Notes under the pieces: generated by a model
Database searches by the model: none
What the model was told of the DNA's origin: nothing
The model's input: the letters and a program-made list of their open reading frames with translations, nothing else
Assembly (NCBI RefSeq): GCF_934746965.1
Contig: NZ_CAKVFS010000002.1
Span: 180,582 to 244,581, forward strand
Origin: an uncultured Methanobrevibacter sp.
GTDB lineage: Archaea > Methanobacteriota > Methanobacteria > Methanobacteriales > Methanobacteriaceae
DNA length: 64,000 bases
Reading direction: 5' to 3'
Part shown: positions 46,882 to 55,522 of the stretch, piece by piece
Layout of the letters: every line of letters starts with the position of its first letter
Position numbering within the stretch: the stretch's first letter is position 1
Position numbers and translations under genes: made by a program

Positions 46882-47655
46882 TTAATTTCTAAATACATCA
46901 AATTCTTTTGGTCTAAGTAATGCACCAACACCAGTTTCAGTATCCCTTAATTTATCAAAGTTATCAAATCCCCTAATGATAACAACTGGAAGACCTTCAT
47001 CAGCCTGACCCATAACAAGAGATGCTGCTGCAGCTAACTCATCTCCAGTAGCTACTTCACTAGTTTGTAAGACACGACCATACAAATCTTTTTCACCAGC
47101 TCTTTTCCACAAAGGATTGATTCCAGAACATCCAATAGCAACTCCAACAGCACCATTCCTAAATGCTCTACCTTGAGTATCAGTAATTAAAACAGCTATC
47201 TGTTCATTGAATTCATTTTCTAAAAATTCCCTTATTTTATTCGCAGATTTATCTGCATCTTCAGGCATTGGAGTAGCTAAACCTTCATCCACATTAGATT
47301 CATCAATACCTGAATTTGCACAAACAAAACCCTGTTTAGTTTCAGTAATAATAAAATCAGGACCAACAGCTACAACTTCACGAGATTCCTGAATAATAGC
47401 TTCAACTAATTTAGAATCTTTTTTAGATTGCTTAGCAATAACTATAGATTCTTCAGAAGGAATTATATCACCTAATTTAATAACATTTCCTTCAGCTTTT
47501 GAAATTAAAGTTTCAGCTATTAAAATAATGTCCCCATGTTTTAATAAACATCCTTGTTTTTCAATTGCATCTTTAATTATTTGACAAATATCATCATTAG
47601 GTTCAACTAATGGAATATCATTTAAACCAATTAATTCTATTGACATATCAATCAT
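46882..47655 (-). CDS. cofE: Coenzyme F420-0:L-glutamate ligase
   Basis: 257 aa GTP-dependent ligase that adds glutamates to F420-0. Family motifs: [12 protein letters not shown] (about 48-59), [39 protein letters not shown] (metal and nucleotide site) and [14 protein letters not shown]. The start is ATG 47655 or ATG 47646; the first gives a 12-nt gap from purO and the second has GATGATTGAT before it. Part of the seven-gene operon. Confidence 0.93.
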   Translation of the reverse strand: MIDMSIELIGLNDIPLVEPNDDICQIIKDAIEKQGCLLKHGDIILIAETLISKAEGNVIKLGDIIPSEESIVIAKQSKKDSKLVEAIIQESREVVAVGPDFIITETKQGFVCANSGIDESNVDEGLATPMPEDADKSANKIREFLENEFNEQIAVLITDTQGRAFRNGAVGVAIGCSGINPLWKRAGEKDLYGRVLQTSEVATGDELAAAASLVMGQADEGLPVVIIRGFDNFDKLRDTETGVGALLRPKEFDVFRN

Positions 47656-47667
47656 CTTAAAAAAAAA

Positions 47668-48294
47668 TTAAGGAATGAAAGTATCTATTGTCCATTCCCC
47701 ATCAAAAACAGCTGCACCAGAAGTGACTGGTTTTTTATAATTAGCAAAAGTACCTTCATCAAAAATAAATTTTGCTGCATCTTTAGCTGTTTTTGCATCA
47801 AATTCTACAGGATCATAAAATTGACTACCATAAGTAGATATAAATACAGCATCACCATACGGTATTTTATCAACTAACAATTTTTCATCATTAGCTATAC
47901 CTACATAGCACACATAGTCATCTTTTTTATTTGTAGATGTAACAACACCTGCAATTCTAGGAGTATGATAATCATCTTTTTCATAATCCAAAGTAAGTAA
48001 AGAATAAGCTATGGCATCTTTAATATTCATACCTAACGCTATTTTATCAGCTATTACATCAGTGTGAGAACCATTTGATACAATAGCCATATCTTTCACA
48101 ATACGTATACAATTATATGTAATATATGTATTTTCAAATATATCCTTTTCAAAACCTTCTTTAGGAACAATAGATGCGCGTTTATCAAATTTTAAACATT
48201 GTCTATTAGGAAATGACCTACTAGACACCCTATATGCTACAAAAGGTTTTCCATCACAATTCATTCCAATTGATAAAATTCTTCCAGTATACAT
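47668..48294 (-). CDS. purO: Archaeal IMP cyclohydrolase
   Basis: 208 aa archaeal-specific enzyme closing FAICAR to IMP, the last step of purine synthesis. Diagnostic segments: YTGRILSIG at the start, [16 protein letters not shown] (about 18-33), SNGSHTD and PRIAGVV. Its fold is of the Ntn type. ATG 48294 is chosen because GAGGTTG lies 3 nt upstream; longer readings overlap exbD. Placed between exbD and cofE in the operon, with gaps of about 11 nt; purine supply for GTP, the precursor used by ArfA, may explain the grouping. Confidence 0.92.
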   Translation of the reverse strand: MYTGRILSIGMNCDGKPFVAYRVSSRSFPNRQCLKFDKRASIVPKEGFEKDIFENTYITYNCIRIVKDMAIVSNGSHTDVIADKIALGMNIKDAIAYSLLTLDYEKDDYHTPRIAGVVTSTNKKDDYVCYVGIANDEKLLVDKIPYGDAVFISTYGSQFYDPVEFDAKTAKDAAKFIFDEGTFANYKKPVTSGAAVFDGEWTIDTFIP

Positions 48295-48304
48295 TTTCAA
48301 CCTC

Positions 48305-48721
48305 TTAACTTGTATTCGGACTTCTAACAGCATCTTTTGGAGATACTCCCGGAGGAGTGGTTATATCAATTTCTCCAGGTTTGATTTGAATTTGTCCTTC
48401 ATCAATAACATTAGCTTTAACACCAATAGCATTCTGCGATATCAAATCAGACATATCCTGTCCATTAACAACAACTTTATGTAAATTCGCTACAGGCATA
48501 ATATAATATTCAGCATCACCAGAAACATCAGTTACATTTGGTTTACCTGTTCCAGAGTCTGTAGAAGACGCATCATCAGCAGGAACATCAGCTGGTGAGA
48601 AATTACTAGTCACAACCAAAAAAATCATAATTGTAAATAAAATATCTATAAGTGGAACTAAATTAATACCAGGTTTTTGATCAAGAACCTTTTTCTTATA
48701 TGATCTAATATCAATCCTCAT
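48305..48721 (-). CDS. ExbD/TolR-family biopolymer transport protein
   Basis: 138 aa. One N-terminal membrane helix with the conserved aspartate in [18 protein letters not shown] (D27) of ExbD/TolR. After it a Ser/Asp/Pro-rich linker and a small periplasmic-side domain ([20 protein letters not shown]) that looks like a reduced TolR domain. AAGTGATT precedes the ATG. It starts 9 nt after the stop of exbB. Proton-driven Exb/Tol motors energise outer-membrane processes in bacteria; in a single-membrane, pseudomurein-walled archaeon the target is unknown. Confidence 0.85.
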   Translation of the reverse strand: MRIDIRSYKKKVLDQKPGINLVPLIDILFTIMIFLVVTSNFSPADVPADDASSTDSGTGKPNVTDVSGDAEYYIMPVANLHKVVVNGQDMSDLISQNAIGVKANVIDEGQIQIKPGEIDITTPPGVSPKDAVRSPNTS

Positions 48722-48729
48722 AAAATCAC

Positions 48730-49569
48730 TTATTGTCTTAATTTACTTTCAATTATTTCAGCATTAACATTACATTTTTCCAATATAATATTTGAAATAC
48801 TTTTATCTAACATACTTGGTTTAAATGAAACTTTAATATTTGCATAAGGATCTGAAATTAACCTAGTATTAACAACACCTTCAGCTTCTTGAAGAGCTTC
48901 TAAAGCACATTCAACATTAGCTTCAACCCTTATTTTAACTACTGCATAACCCCAATTAGTCATTTTTGTAGCTAATTCAATTTTATCCATTTCATTTTCA
49001 ACTAAACCTTGAATATAAGTATGAAGAGGCAACAATATAATAGCTACAAATAATCCTGCAATAGTAGTAGTTAAAGCTATGTAAATACCTTCAGCCATAG
49101 CTGCAGAATTAGGATTAACTCCCAATGCTTTAAAAGTCATCCATATCCCAAATACAGTACCAATCAAACCTAAAAATGGAGCCAATTCAATAATTGTTTT
49201 AATTGAATTTAATCCTTTAGTCATTTTACTTACTTCTACAATGAATATTTGCTCCATACTTTCTTCAACTTCAGTTTTATTTTTATAACCAATTTTTAAA
49301 GTTTCAGAAATAATTTTAGAAATAGGATTTTTAAAAGAGTTAATTTGTTTTAAAGCTTCAACTGCACCTCCTCTTTCCATAGAAGAAGAAACAATGCCTA
49401 AAATTTCAGTTGTATCCACCTTACTAATTTTCTTAAGATACGCAATTTTTCTCAATGAAATCAAAAGACCATAAATACCAATGAAAAGAATTATATAAGT
49501 AATAATTCCCCCCTGAGTAAATATTTCCATGATATTTTCAAAAAATTGAGTCAGATATTCAACTATCAT
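48730..49569 (-). CDS. ExbB/TolQ/MotA-family proton channel with C-terminal HMA-like domain
   Basis: 279 aa. Helix 1 at about 15-38 (GGIITYIILFIGIYGLL), cytoplasmic loop with LAPFLGLIGTVFGIWMTF (the conserved ExbB segment) and a third helix ALTTTIAGLFVAIILLPLH. After the channel, residues about 205-279 have a beta-alpha-beta-beta-alpha-beta pattern (KIRVEANVECALEALQEAEG, then VSFKPSMLDKSISNIIL) closely resembling an HMA domain but with the CxxC absent except for one Cys. ATG 49569 with GAGGAT 4 nt upstream was preferred to TTG 49581. Leads the seven-gene operon ending at 44436. The fusion is unusual. Confidence 0.85.
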   Translation of the reverse strand: MIVEYLTQFFENIMEIFTQGGIITYIILFIGIYGLLISLRKIAYLKKISKVDTTEILGIVSSSMERGGAVEALKQINSFKNPISKIISETLKIGYKNKTEVEESMEQIFIVEVSKMTKGLNSIKTIIELAPFLGLIGTVFGIWMTFKALGVNPNSAAMAEGIYIALTTTIAGLFVAIILLPLHTYIQGLVENEMDKIELATKMTNWGYAVVKIRVEANVECALEALQEAEGVVNTRLISDPYANIKVSFKPSMLDKSISNIILEKCNVNAEIIESKLRQ

Positions 49570-49727
49570 TTTTATCCTCAATATAATATTTTTATAAAAA
49601 TAATTTATTTAATCATATACTTAATGTTTTGGAGTAACTAAACGAAATATTAACAAAAAATGAATATAAAATAAAATCACTAAAAATAAAAAAAGAAGAT
49701 AAATTAAAATATTTTTTATAAAATAAA

Positions 49728-50345
49728 TTAATCTTTCATTTTAGCAACAGTTGCCCAAGATTTTCTAACAAAATCAGGCATTTCATCATATGTAAAATTA
49801 GTTAAAAATTTTTTAGTTGTCGGATCAGAAGGATAACCTGAACCAATTCCACCCATTTTAATATAATCCTTGTTTATTTCAGCTATATGTGAATCTCTTT
49901 CTTGTTTTGCGATAATTGAAGCAGCACTTACTTCAATATAATTATCATCCGCTTTATGTTCTGCTAAAACATTCACCCCCGTATCATTTGCAAGTTTATT
50001 TTGAAAACGTTCTGCTTTAATATCAACTGCATCAACAATAGCTTTTTCAGGATTTAAATTAGAAAGAATCTTTTCCATACCAATTTTTTCAATTTCATTA
50101 AGATTAATCCCATCTGCCCTCATATTATCAATATCCTGAGCAGAAATAACAACTAAATCATATTCAAACATCTTTTTCAGTTTACGGGATAATATTGATC
50201 GTCTGTTTGGAGTTAAACGCTTAGAATCTTTTACACCCATTCTTTCTAAAACATTATCCATTTTTTCAGGTACAATAACTCCTGCAATAACTAATGGACC
50301 TAAAACAGATCCCCTACCTGCTTCATCAATTCCCAATATATCCAT
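49728..50345 (-). CDS. rnhB: Ribonuclease HII
   Basis: 205 aa. Cleaves the RNA strand of RNA-DNA hybrids, including single ribonucleotides and primers. The N-terminal GIDEAGRGSVLGPLV holds the D-E acidic pair and R in the G-R-G motif; DAVDIKAERFQ and HKADDNYIEVSAASIIAK carry the remaining active-site aspartates. ATG 50345 with GTTGATT upstream preferred to TTG 50354. Lies between mreB and exbB on the same strand but separated from each by a terminator or about 158 nt, so probably its own unit. Confidence 0.93.
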   Translation of the reverse strand: MDILGIDEAGRGSVLGPLVIAGVIVPEKMDNVLERMGVKDSKRLTPNRRSILSRKLKKMFEYDLVVISAQDIDNMRADGINLNEIEKIGMEKILSNLNPEKAIVDAVDIKAERFQNKLANDTGVNVLAEHKADDNYIEVSAASIIAKQERDSHIAEINKDYIKMGGIGSGYPSDPTTKKFLTNFTYDEMPDFVRKSWATVAKMKD

Positions 50346-50377
50346 AAAAATCAACGCGAAAAAAAGTTAAAAAAAGA

Positions 50378-50400
50378 GAAATAATTATAATAATTATTTC
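50378..50400 (-). terminator. Hairpin over the mreB stop codon plus T-run
   Basis: GAAATAATTAT-T-ATAATTATTTC: perfect 11-nt arms. The TAA stop of mreB is in the first arm; TCTCTTTTTTTAAC follows on the minus strand. Confidence 0.65.
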
Positions 50401-51467
50401 ATAGCTCTAAGACGAACTTCAGGTTCTAATGCAAGAGGTTCAGCAGCTACAATAGCAGTACCTTTTGCTACAACAGTCATAGGATCATCAGAAATTTCAA
50501 TAGGAATAGAAATTTCATCAGCAATTCTTTCTTTTAATCCACGAAGTCTTGAGCTTCCACCAACTGCTACAGAATTGTTATAAACACCCATCATTAATTC
50601 TGGAGATAATCTTTCTAAAATTATGTTTAATCCATCAACAATTTCTTGTATAAATGGTTCTACAGCATCAGCTACCAACATAGAGTCAATAACAACTTTT
50701 TTAGGACGATTAGTTTCTAATGATTTACCAATAACTTCAACACTTAAATTTTCAAGTTGTTCACTGCAATGAATCATACCAACTTCAATTTTTGCAGCTT
50801 CAGCATCATGAATACCAATAGCTACATCATATTTTTCTGCAACTAACTCTACAATCCTATTATCAATGTCATCCCCACCACATCTAACAGTTTCAATGTC
50901 ATTAATACCACCAAGAGAAATAATAACAATATCAGTTGATCCAGCACCAATATCTACAACCATAGTTCCATTTGGTTCTGCAATAGGTAAACCAGCACCA
51001 ATAGCTGCTGCTAATCCTTCACTGATTACAAGAATATTTTCAGCTCCAGCTTTTCTACCAATTTCTTCTGCTGCATTTTTCTCTACTTCTGAAGAGTCTC
51101 CAGGAATACCAATAACAATTCTTCCAACACTTTCCCCTTCTTCAATACCTATTTGCATAGCTTTAATAAGTAAAGCTTGTGCTTGAACCACGTTTTCAAT
51201 AACTCCTTTTTTCAAAGGTCTTACAGCAAGAATATCCTCAGGAGTCCTACCAAGCATTTTTTTAGCTTCCTCTCCAACTGCAATAACTTCAGAAGGATCA
51301 TCTTTTTTAACAGCAACAACAGATGGAATTTGATACAAATCAAATTTATCTCCAGATGGTTTTGCAATTACAGTGTTTAAAGTTCCTAAATCTATTCCCA
51401 AACTATTACTAATGATTCTGGTATCATTAATTTGTGGTTCTTCTTCTTCATTTCCAAAAATATTCAT
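50394..51467 (-). CDS. mreB: MreB-like actin-family protein
   Basis: 357 aa actin-fold ATPase. Phosphate-1 motif GIDLGTLNTVIAK (about 24-36), phosphate-2 VVDIGAGSTDIVIISLGG (about 163-180) and adenosine motif AVGGSSRLRGL (about 305-315) are all present, and GIPGDSSEVEKNAAEE lies in subdomain position typical of MreB. MreB homologues occur in the rod- or cocci-shaped Methanobacteriales with pseudomurein walls, where they may organise wall synthesis. The first about 20 residues are an extra acidic stretch. GGAGGATT precedes the ATG. It follows an unknown gene by 2 nt and ends with a strong hairpin, so the two form a two-gene operon. Confidence 0.85.
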   Translation of the reverse strand: MNIFGNEEEEPQINDTRIISNSLGIDLGTLNTVIAKPSGDKFDLYQIPSVVAVKKDDPSEVIAVGEEAKKMLGRTPEDILAVRPLKKGVIENVVQAQALLIKAMQIGIEEGESVGRIVIGIPGDSSEVEKNAAEEIGRKAGAENILVISEGLAAAIGAGLPIAEPNGTMVVDIGAGSTDIVIISLGGINDIETVRCGGDDIDNRIVELVAEKYDVAIGIHDAEAAKIEVGMIHCSEQLENLSVEVIGKSLETNRPKKVVIDSMLVADAVEPFIQEIVDGLNIILERLSPELMMGVYNNSVAVGGSSRLRGLKERIADEISIPIEISDDPMTVVAKGTAIVAAEPLALEPEVRLRAMK

Positions 51468-51469
51468 GA

Positions 51470-52105
51470 CTAATCCTCCGTTACAATATCTTTAAAATCA
51501 ATAACAAATATCCTATTAGATGTAGCTATACTCTGGACTTTTTCAATATCATCATCTTTTTCAACTGAAATCAAAACTGTTGATAATACAACATCACTTA
51601 CATTATATAATGGCTTTAAAGCAGATTTAATAAAAGTTGGTAGTTTAACATTTGAATTTATATCAACATCAATAAAACCTGTAGTTTGAGATTCTTGTAA
51701 AATCGCGAAAGAAACTTTAGATTTTTCAAGAACATAAACAAGATTTTTAATCATATCATCTGGAGCAACTAAAACCATCAAATTAGGCTCTTCAGTTAAA
51801 TAATGGCGAGTTATTTGTATAAAGGCCCCACCTTCTTGATTACAAAGTCTCTTAAATTGATCAATTTTTTTTGAATTACCATGTAACATGATAAAATCAA
51901 ATTTTTTATTCAATCTTTTATCTGTTAATATAACATGTTCTCTAAATAGAATCTTTACAGAATGCTTAGAAGCTATTGCTTTATATGCTATGTCATCTAT
52001 TAACTTAACATTTCCTGCAGCTATACACCATGTTTTTTCATCTTGGTTTTCATTACTTGGTGTTAACCTTGCAGCCTGCCTAAGTGCTTGTATATCCTCT
52101 ATCAT
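51470..52105 (-). CDS. Unknown protein upstream of mreB
   Basis: 211 aa, no motif I recognise and no membrane segment. Predicted alternation of strands and helices: a first part with WCIAAGNVKLIDDIAYKAI and FDFIMLHGNSKKIDQFKRL, a middle with NLMVLVAPDDMIKNLVYVLEKSKVSFAIL and a last part with VVLSTVLISVEKDDDIEKV. The middle could be an ACT-like or TIM-like fold, but I cannot assign it. It is co-transcribed with mreB (2-nt gap) in what looks like a two-gene unit, which suggests a wall- or shape-related role. GAGTAGTTAA precedes the ATG weakly. Confidence 0.7.
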   Translation of the reverse strand: MIEDIQALRQAARLTPSNENQDEKTWCIAAGNVKLIDDIAYKAIASKHSVKILFREHVILTDKRLNKKFDFIMLHGNSKKIDQFKRLCNQEGGAFIQITRHYLTEEPNLMVLVAPDDMIKNLVYVLEKSKVSFAILQESQTTGFIDVDINSNVKLPTFIKSALKPLYNVSDVVLSTVLISVEKDDDIEKVQSIATSNRIFVIDFKDIVTED

Positions 52106-52450
52106 TTAACTACTCGCATTATATCAATATTTACTTTACTAAAATAAATTACAACGAAAAAAATAGTTGAATTTATTAAAGTTTAACAATTAATAATTAT
52201 CCATTATTATTATATATATTTTATCTTTAAAGATATAACTTTAACCATAATGATTAACATAAATCATAACAATAATTAAAATTAAAAATTAAATTTAACA
52301 AACAAATAACTTTTTAAAACTCAATTAAATTAGCCCATTATTCTAAAAATACCATTATTAAACTATTAAATAATGATACTGGTAAAAATAATGTCTAAAA
52401 CAAGAAAAAATTAATAATAAATGAGTTCTAAAGTATTATCGGAGTTTTAC
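52106..52450. other. 345-nt divergent intergenic region, no gene seen
   Basis: Very AT-rich space between the mreB operon (leftward) and the archaetidylserine synthase gene (rightward). It must hold two promoters; candidate TATA-like runs are near 52205-52220 (TTATTATATATATT) and 52120-52130. A short in-frame ATG (52373) gives only 13 codons. No tRNA-like cloverleaf or long hairpin seen. Confidence 0.5.
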
Positions 52451-53146
52451 ATGACATTAGAAAGTACAAAAATTCAAAGTTTTTTTGCAATATCTGACGG
52501 AATATCATTGATGAATATGATAAGTGGATTTATTTCAATTATTTTTGCAATAAACCATAATTTCGAACTAGCAGCAGTTGCTATGATAATAGCTATCATG
52601 TTTGACTCTGTAGATGGATGGGTAGCTAGGAAAATTAATAGAAATGATGAATTAAAATTTGGAAAAAATATTGATTCTCTTTGTGATGCAATATCCTTTG
52701 GAGGAGCACCAGCAGTATTTTTTTACTCCATTAGTGAAACAATACCTCATAATACCTCAATACTCCCCTTAATTGTTAGTTTATTAATTGTAGCTTGTGG
52801 CATACTAAGATTAACTAGATACAATGTAATAGCAGACCATATTCAAACACGAGATTTCATAGGATTTCCCATTCCTGGAATAGCTATTATATTAGCTACA
52901 TTCTATTTAAGTGGATTATTTAATATTTATATTGCACTAATATTAATGACTATTGTGTCTTTATTGATGATTAGTAATATTACATACCCTAAGTTTGATA
53001 ATTTAATTATTATAGGAATTTCTGTTATATTAATTGTATTAATTATACTTCCAATAAACTTAACAATTTTCACAATCAATATACCTGCATTATTATTATT
53101 AATATTTTCCTTATATTACCTATTAATTAATTTAATTAAAAAATAA
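52451..53146 (+). CDS. pssA: CDP-alcohol phosphatidyltransferase, probable archaetidylserine synthase
   Basis: 231 aa membrane enzyme. The CDP-alcohol phosphotransferase signature D-G-x2-A-R-x8-G-x3-D-x3-D is present: DSVDGWVARKINRNDELKFG continuing to NIDSLCD. This class transfers archaetidyl from CDP-archaeol to serine; the SISDGISLMNMISG-like N-terminus fits the PssA-type rather than the inositol-phosphate type. Six hydrophobic helices. ATG 52451 with GGAG 6 nt upstream preferred to ATG 52421. Inositol phosphate synthase at 12399 serves a parallel headgroup. Followed by a hairpin and the DUF515-like gene. Confidence 0.82.
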   Translation: MTLESTKIQSFFAISDGISLMNMISGFISIIFAINHNFELAAVAMIIAIMFDSVDGWVARKINRNDELKFGKNIDSLCDAISFGGAPAVFFYSISETIPHNTSILPLIVSLLIVACGILRLTRYNVIADHIQTRDFIGFPIPGIAIILATFYLSGLFNIYIALILMTIVSLLMISNITYPKFDNLIIIGISVILIVLIILPINLTIFTINIPALLLLIFSLYYLLINLIKK

Positions 53147-53159
53147 TTAAATTACCCAT

Positions 53160-53182
53160 CTACTTTTTTAAATTAAAAGTAG
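53160..53182 (+). promoter_or_regulatory. Leader hairpin before the DUF515-like gene
   Basis: CTACTTTT-TTAAATT-AAAAGTAG, a perfect 8-bp stem, ends directly at the AGGGGTG Shine-Dalgarno of the next gene. It could end the pssA transcript (no T-run follows) or modulate access to the ribosome-binding site. Confidence 0.4.
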
Positions 53183-53194
53183 GGGTGCAAATTA

Positions 53195-54355
53195 ATGATT
53201 GACCAGAAACCAAGAGATCCACTATATCCTAAAGGATATAAAGATATGGAAAATCTCAAAATTCCACGACCAAAACCTAAAGAAAAAGAAGATAATGATT
53301 TAAATAAATTAAAATCACTTAATCAAAAATTAGGAAAATATATTGGGCCAAAGCAGAATATAATTGAAAATGAAGATAAGAAAAAATTAGGGATGATTAT
53401 TACAACATTAATTATCTTATCAATAATAACATCAACATATTATTTCTTAATTTATGAACCTTCCCAAGAAGAATTAAATTTAGCAAAAACAGCAAAACTC
53501 AATGAATTACATACACTTTATACTGGAGCACTAACCAGTTCCAGTGAAGCTATACTTCTAGAAAATGAAATTAGTAATGCAAAAAGCAAATCGCAAGTAG
53601 AGTCTATAAATATTTTATCTCCAGCTACGAAAGATTGGAAATCATTTCACAAAAAATCAATAAATGCAAATTTAGATTCATACAATAGAACTATGGCAAC
53701 TTACAGCGATAATAACACTAAAAATGCAATAATACCTGCTAGTGAAGCTTTAACTATTGTTGATGAAAACAATGCTGAAATTCTTTCTAAAATCAAATTC
53801 GAAAAACCGAATACTGTATCAGTTCCTATTTTAGTTTCAAGACTTCAAGCAGGAGCAGGATTAGTAAATGTTGGTAGTATTGTTGATATTTACACTAGTT
53901 CAAATGGTACTGCTAATGAAAGTGCAAATAATCAGACAAGTCCAGATATCAAAGGATGTACAGTAATTTCTATAATGAGATGTGAAGAGAATGGAGAAAT
54001 TGACAGCGAATATTCCAAAGCAAACACAATTGTCCAAGGAAATGATACAAATCCTCATGAAAATACTCAAACATTCAAATCAAATGTTTTAGAACTTTTA
54101 AAAGGAGCTATAATAAATGGTTATGATGAAAAACAGACTTCACAGTTACTGCAACATTATGGTATAAAATTATCCAGTTACGAACGACAAATTAATCTTG
54201 GAGATTTAGATGCCCAATACATGTTACTTGTTGAAACCCCACAGGACAAAGTTAATTTCCTATTGGATAATATGGACCAAATTATACTAACTATCCCAAC
54301 AACAAATGCACCAGATTGGATGGTTAATGAAATAACTTCAACATATAAAAAATAA
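53195..54355 (+). CDS. DUF515-like membrane protein with SAF/CpaB-like domain
   Basis: 386 aa. The first about 65 residues are charged and Pro-rich (KPRDPLYPKGYKDMEN), then one membrane helix (about 68-87, LGMIITTLIILSIITSTYYFL) and a large outer part. In the outer part VSVPILVSRLQAGAGLVNVGSIVDIY (about 205-230) resembles the SAF/RcpC region of CpaB pilus-assembly proteins, and a beta-rich C-terminus follows. I associate it with the DUF515 family from memory, so the name is tentative. AGGGGTG precedes the ATG. It lies between pssA and a sortase gene and is likely co-transcribed with the sortase, suggesting a surface-assembly role. Confidence 0.65.
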   Translation: MIDQKPRDPLYPKGYKDMENLKIPRPKPKEKEDNDLNKLKSLNQKLGKYIGPKQNIIENEDKKKLGMIITTLIILSIITSTYYFLIYEPSQEELNLAKTAKLNELHTLYTGALTSSSEAILLENEISNAKSKSQVESINILSPATKDWKSFHKKSINANLDSYNRTMATYSDNNTKNAIIPASEALTIVDENNAEILSKIKFEKPNTVSVPILVSRLQAGAGLVNVGSIVDIYTSSNGTANESANNQTSPDIKGCTVISIMRCEENGEIDSEYSKANTIVQGNDTNPHENTQTFKSNVLELLKGAIINGYDEKQTSQLLQHYGIKLSSYERQINLGDLDAQYMLLVETPQDKVNFLLDNMDQIILTIPTTNAPDWMVNEITSTYKK

Positions 54356-54393
54356 TAAAAACTATTTTAAATTAAAAAACAAAACTTGATAAT

Positions 54394-55116
54394 ATGAATA
54401 AACCAAAAATTACAACCTTAATCATAATAATATGTATAATTATATTAGGGTTATATGCAGCAGGAGAAATCAATTACTTCTCATCAAAAATAGCTATTGA
54501 GAAAAATATTGAATCTCCTGTTGTAAATATACCAACTATTGGAGTTGAAGAAAAAATAAACAATGTTTCTCTTTCACAAGGAGTTCTGCATGATACCAAT
54601 TCATTTACTCCAACACATGGAGATGTTATGTTATCAGGACATAGAACTCTTCAAGGATCTCCTTTTTTAAGACTTAATGAACTAAATAACGGAGATACAA
54701 TTAGTTTAGAATGGCCCGGAATTGGGGAAGTGAATTATACCATTATAAACAAAACAATAGTTGAACCAACTACTCACATCAATATTGACCTCAATGGAAA
54801 TCATATATACTTAATTACTTGTGACCCTATCGGTTCTACAGCACACAGGTTAATAATTGAAGGAGAAGAAAGTGGAGTTGGTCCTTTAAATGATAAAATA
54901 ATTCAAAATAATCCACATGAATCTTATGGATTAATAATAGCTACTGGATTCTTAATTTTAGGATTAATATTTAGTTATTTTTATTCTAAAGATGATAAAA
55001 TATATGTATTAAGTGTTGTACTAATTATATCCATAATATTATTCTATTTCTATTTATTCCCAATAGATTCAAATATAATTTATGAGAAAATATTATGGTT
55101 AAATGGAGGAATGTAA
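54394..55116 (+). CDS. Sortase family transpeptidase (class D/E-like)
   Basis: 240 aa. One N-terminal helix (about 7-24), a sortase beta-barrel and two further C-terminal helices (about 175-193 and 200-220). The catalytic triad is visible: H83 in MLSGHRTLQG, C143 in LITCDPIGSTAHRL, and R152 in the same segment. Sortases cut a sorting motif and join proteins to the wall or to each other as pili. The wall here would be pseudomurein. No LPxTG-type protein is in the window, so substrates are unknown. The C-terminal membrane segments are unlike most sortases. TTGATAAT precedes the ATG; the mptD gene follows after 3 nt. Confidence 0.88.
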   Translation: MNKPKITTLIIIICIIILGLYAAGEINYFSSKIAIEKNIESPVVNIPTIGVEEKINNVSLSQGVLHDTNSFTPTHGDVMLSGHRTLQGSPFLRLNELNNGDTISLEWPGIGEVNYTIINKTIVEPTTHINIDLNGNHIYLITCDPIGSTAHRLIIEGEESGVGPLNDKIIQNNPHESYGLIIATGFLILGLIFSYFYSKDDKIYVLSVVLIISIILFYFYLFPIDSNIIYEKILWLNGGM

Positions 55117-55119
55117 TAA

Positions 55120-55488
55120 ATGAATATAGATGAAAAATACTTTTCAAATATAACTTCAAGAGAAAGAGCAATATTTGAAGGTGCAATCAGTATGGGAGCA
55201 TTATTCCACCAATTTGTTGGAACTCCTGTAAATAAAAATTCTAAAAAAAGTTTGGAAACAAGCATGGAAGAATCTTTAAAATTACAACCAGCTATTGAAG
55301 ATGTTAATGTTAAAATCAGATTTGACAAATTAGAAGAATCTATGAGTGAGTTTGATTACACTTCTTTAACTGGAGATATGCTTGATGTTAAAATTCATAC
55401 CAAAGTAGATAATGTAACTGCAATAATTAGGATAGAATTTATTGAAGAATTAAATTATCCTTTAATGTATGTAAAAGACATCAATTAA
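55120..55488 (+). CDS. mptD: Archaeal dihydroneopterin aldolase
   Basis: 122 aa enzyme of tetrahydromethanopterin synthesis, cleaving dihydroneopterin to 6-hydroxymethyl-dihydropterin. The motif RERAIFEGAISMGALFHQFVGTPV (residues about 14-37) is diagnostic for the archaeal DUF372-type family, unrelated in fold to bacterial FolB, and the protein has the usual length. GGAGGAATG precedes the ATG. It starts 3 nt after the sortase gene, so the same mRNA is used despite unrelated functions. Confidence 0.85.
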   Translation: MNIDEKYFSNITSRERAIFEGAISMGALFHQFVGTPVNKNSKKSLETSMEESLKLQPAIEDVNVKIRFDKLEESMSEFDYTSLTGDMLDVKIHTKVDNVTAIIRIEFIEELNYPLMYVKDIN

Positions 55489-55494
55489 ATTTAA

Positions 55495-55514
55495 AAGGGT
55501 GTATAACACACCCC
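55495..55514. terminator. Bidirectional hairpin between mptD and the bile salt hydrolase gene
   Basis: GGGTGT-ATAAC-ACACCC, a 6-bp G/C-rich stem (55497-55513), flanked by TTTTAAATTT when read on the minus strand. It serves both convergent genes. Confidence 0.6.
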
Positions 55515-55522
55515 TAAACTAT

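Noticed and set aside
52373..52414. 13-codon mini-ORF before the archaetidylserine synthase gene
   Set aside because: No Shine-Dalgarno, no attenuator-like structure and no regulatory codons; chance occurrence is likely in this gap.
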